In this document: one piece after another, positions 19,175-20,386 of the stretch | Layout of the letters: the number at the start of each line of letters is the position of its first letter | How positions within the stretch are numbered: position 1 is the first letter of the stretch | From: a virus | Virus record (IMG/VR): IMGVR_UViG_3300034109_000901 | Coordinates: 1 to 20,386 of that record | Strand: one strand, 5' to 3' | Length of the DNA: 20,386 nt | Translations under genes and position numbers: made by a program | Notes under the pieces: generated by a model | The model's database searches: none | What the model saw: only the letters and a program-made list of their open reading frames with translations | What the model was told of the DNA's origin: nothing

Positions 19175-20386
19175 ATGCCCGCACTGATTTCTAACACACT
19201 CTCCAAGCAGGTCGATCTCCCTACGTGGGAATGGACTCGTTTCGCCCCTGCTGTTTCTTCAGCGGTGTCATCCACGTGCTCGGCAGACAACCCTGACTTC
19301 TTGCAGACTGAACACGGTCGGTACCTCTACTACCTGATCTCTGCCACACAGTTTGTCAGGTATGACACGTGGACGGACATGTACCAGCCGTTGTCTGCGC
19401 CGCCAGTGTCACCTTTCAACGTGTCAGCAATGAAACTCGCTGGTGCATACGGCCCAGAGGGGAAGGTGATTGCTGCCACCAGCACGACGCTAACCTTGCC
19501 CTCCATTTCGATGGAAGCAATGCGCGGCTATGACGTGACCATCATCTCGGGCACTGGTGCTGGTCAGCGCCGCAGGATCATCGATGTGGCTGAACCGGTG
19601 GTTCATGACAGTGGCATCGTAACCGCCGTCGCTAACGCTCTTGGCGGCATCACTTTGACCGACACGCTGAAGACGTGGAGCGTAAACCAGTGGGCTGGCT
19701 ACACGGTACGTATCGCTGGTAACTCCGGTCTCGGGCAGTATCGGCGCATCCTGTCAAACGCTGCCACTGTGCTGACGGTTGGCGACTCTACGCAGATGAA
19801 TATGCGTTTCAACAACCCGGCGATCTTTGCCCCGGCTATTGCATCTACTGCGGGCGCACAGAGCGCTTATGTGGTCGAATCGCAAGTCGTGACACTAGAC
19901 AGCGCTTGGGCAGTAACTCCCGATACGACCTCAGTGTTCCGTATCCAATCAGGCATGATTATGCTGGTCAGTCCGAACGCAGCGACAGCAACAGCACCGT
20001 TCTATCTGACTCAGTTGTACGACATTCTTACTGACACGTGGTACGTGCTGCCCACGATGACAAACATCATCACCGCTGCTGTAACAGACCTCAGTCTGGA
20101 GCGGACGAGTGAGAACGCATCCATCTGGGCAAATGGCACTGCGACTGGAGGTACAACTACCACCCTCATTGACGCTTCGATGGGGGTAGAACGTGCCGCA
20201 TGGGGGACGAACCAGTGGGCAAACTACTGGGTCTACATTAGTTCAGGCACTGGTGAGGGCCAGATCCGTCAGATCGCATCGAATACCGGTACGACGTTGA
20301 CGTGGGCGACGGCTGGCACTGCCCCAACGGCAGGCAGTCGCTACCAGATTATTGGCTTCGACGCCGGTATCGCCACGGCGGGTGCT
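19175..20386 (+). CDS. Large repeat-containing virion-type protein (5' part only)
   Basis: ATG at 19175 with GGAGAA just upstream opens a frame that stays open for 404 codons to the window edge; the 3' end is missing. The N-terminus reads LISNTLSKQVDLPTWEWTRF, then TEHGRYLYYLISATQFVRYD. Three imperfect repeats follow, each with a G-x-G-x-G-Q-x-R-x-I core: VTIISGTGAGQRRRII, VRIAGNSGLGQYRRIL and VYISSGTGEGQIRQIASN, the last two preceded by N-Q-W-A-x-Y. This fits beta-rich structural or tail proteins with repeated domains. It is GC-rich and directly follows the 147-aa gene. No catalytic motif is visible in the portion seen. Confidence 0.8.
   Translation, partial: MPALISNTLSKQVDLPTWEWTRFAPAVSSAVSSTCSADNPDFLQTEHGRYLYYLISATQFVRYDTWTDMYQPLSAPPVSPFNVSAMKLAGAYGPEGKVIAATSTTLTLPSISMEAMRGYDVTIISGTGAGQRRRIIDVAEPVVHDSGIVTAVANALGGITLTDTLKTWSVNQWAGYTVRIAGNSGLGQYRRILSNAATVLTVGDSTQMNMRFNNPAIFAPAIASTAGAQSAYVVESQVVTLDSAWAVTPDTTSVFRIQSGMIMLVSPNAATATAPFYLTQLYDILTDTWYVLPTMTNIITAAVTDLSLERTSENASIWANGTATGGTTTTLIDASMGVERAAWGTNQWANYWVYISSGTGEGQIRQIASNTGTTLTWATAGTAPTAGSRYQIIGFDAGIATAGA

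Larger units (their letters stand above)
18750..20386. other. Second GC-rich block, to the window end
   Basis: From about 18750 codons end mainly in C or G (29 of 60 G/C by count from 19981, against 13 of 60 from 18181). It covers nearly all of the 147-aa gene and the partial gene after it. It is separated from the first GC-rich block by about 600 AT-rich bases. Confidence 0.75.

Overview
The window is about 20.4 kb of an AT-rich tailed double-stranded DNA phage (Caudoviricetes). This rests on densely packed, almost entirely plus-strand genes with 1-11 nt overlaps, and on phage-type functions: recombination nucleases, a divergent sigma factor, RNase H, a dNMP kinase-like enzyme, a holin/endolysin pair, and tail-fibre and virion-type proteins. 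The sequence alone does not fix the host. The endolysin (M15 peptidase plus peptidoglycan-binding domain) and one glycosyltransferase resemble families I associate with phages of Actinobacteria and freshwater bacteria. That is inference from memory, not a search result.

Layout. (1) 1-5035, DNA metabolism and control: a partial gene, a 55-aa protein, a RecB/Cas4-like PD-(D/E)XK nuclease with four cysteines, a strong terminator, a lone minus-strand 56-aa gene with a UBA-like look, a likely promoter, a T7-endonuclease-I-like nuclease, a sigma-like factor, a helical protein possibly of UvsY type, a small unknown, RNase H, a P-loop (deoxy)nucleotide kinase and another unknown. (2) 5072-7065, a run of very small lysine-rich proteins, split by a terminator near 5398-5436 and containing one membrane-anchored, holin-like protein at 6008. 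(3) 7067-7918, the endolysin. (4) An extended -10 promoter near 7965, then 8018-13948, nine co-oriented genes for glycan assembly and decoration: five glycosyltransferase-like proteins, three SAM methyltransferase-like proteins and one NeuD/PglD-type acyltransferase-like protein. (5) 13961-14859, a small zinc-knuckle protein and two tandem paralogues with a four-cysteine motif. (6) 14879 to the end, virion adhesion and structural genes: a 1077-aa tail fibre, a 133-aa and a 147-aa structural-type protein, and the 5' part of a large repeat-containing protein that runs off the window.

The most striking feature is base composition. Most of the window is very AT-rich: the 60 bases from 8161 and from 14941 each hold 13 G/C by hand count. 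Inside the tail-fibre gene, near 15640, the sequence changes without losing frame to GC-rich, C/G-ending codons (38 of 60 G/C from 18001). It returns to AT-rich at about 18150 and becomes GC-rich again at about 18750, staying so to the window end. This looks like modular exchange of receptor-binding and structural genes from a GC-richer phage, leaving a possible 3' relic of the older gene at 18113-18284.

How the parts may work together (inference): the nucleases, RNase H, kinase and possible recombination mediator serve replication and recombination. The sigma-like factor could redirect host polymerase to later genes. The holin-like protein and endolysin release progeny. The glycan cluster next to the tail fibre could decorate virion proteins or change host surface sugars. 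No tRNA, CRISPR array, insertion sequence, integrase or origin was recognised. No gene-free stretch exceeds 300 bases.
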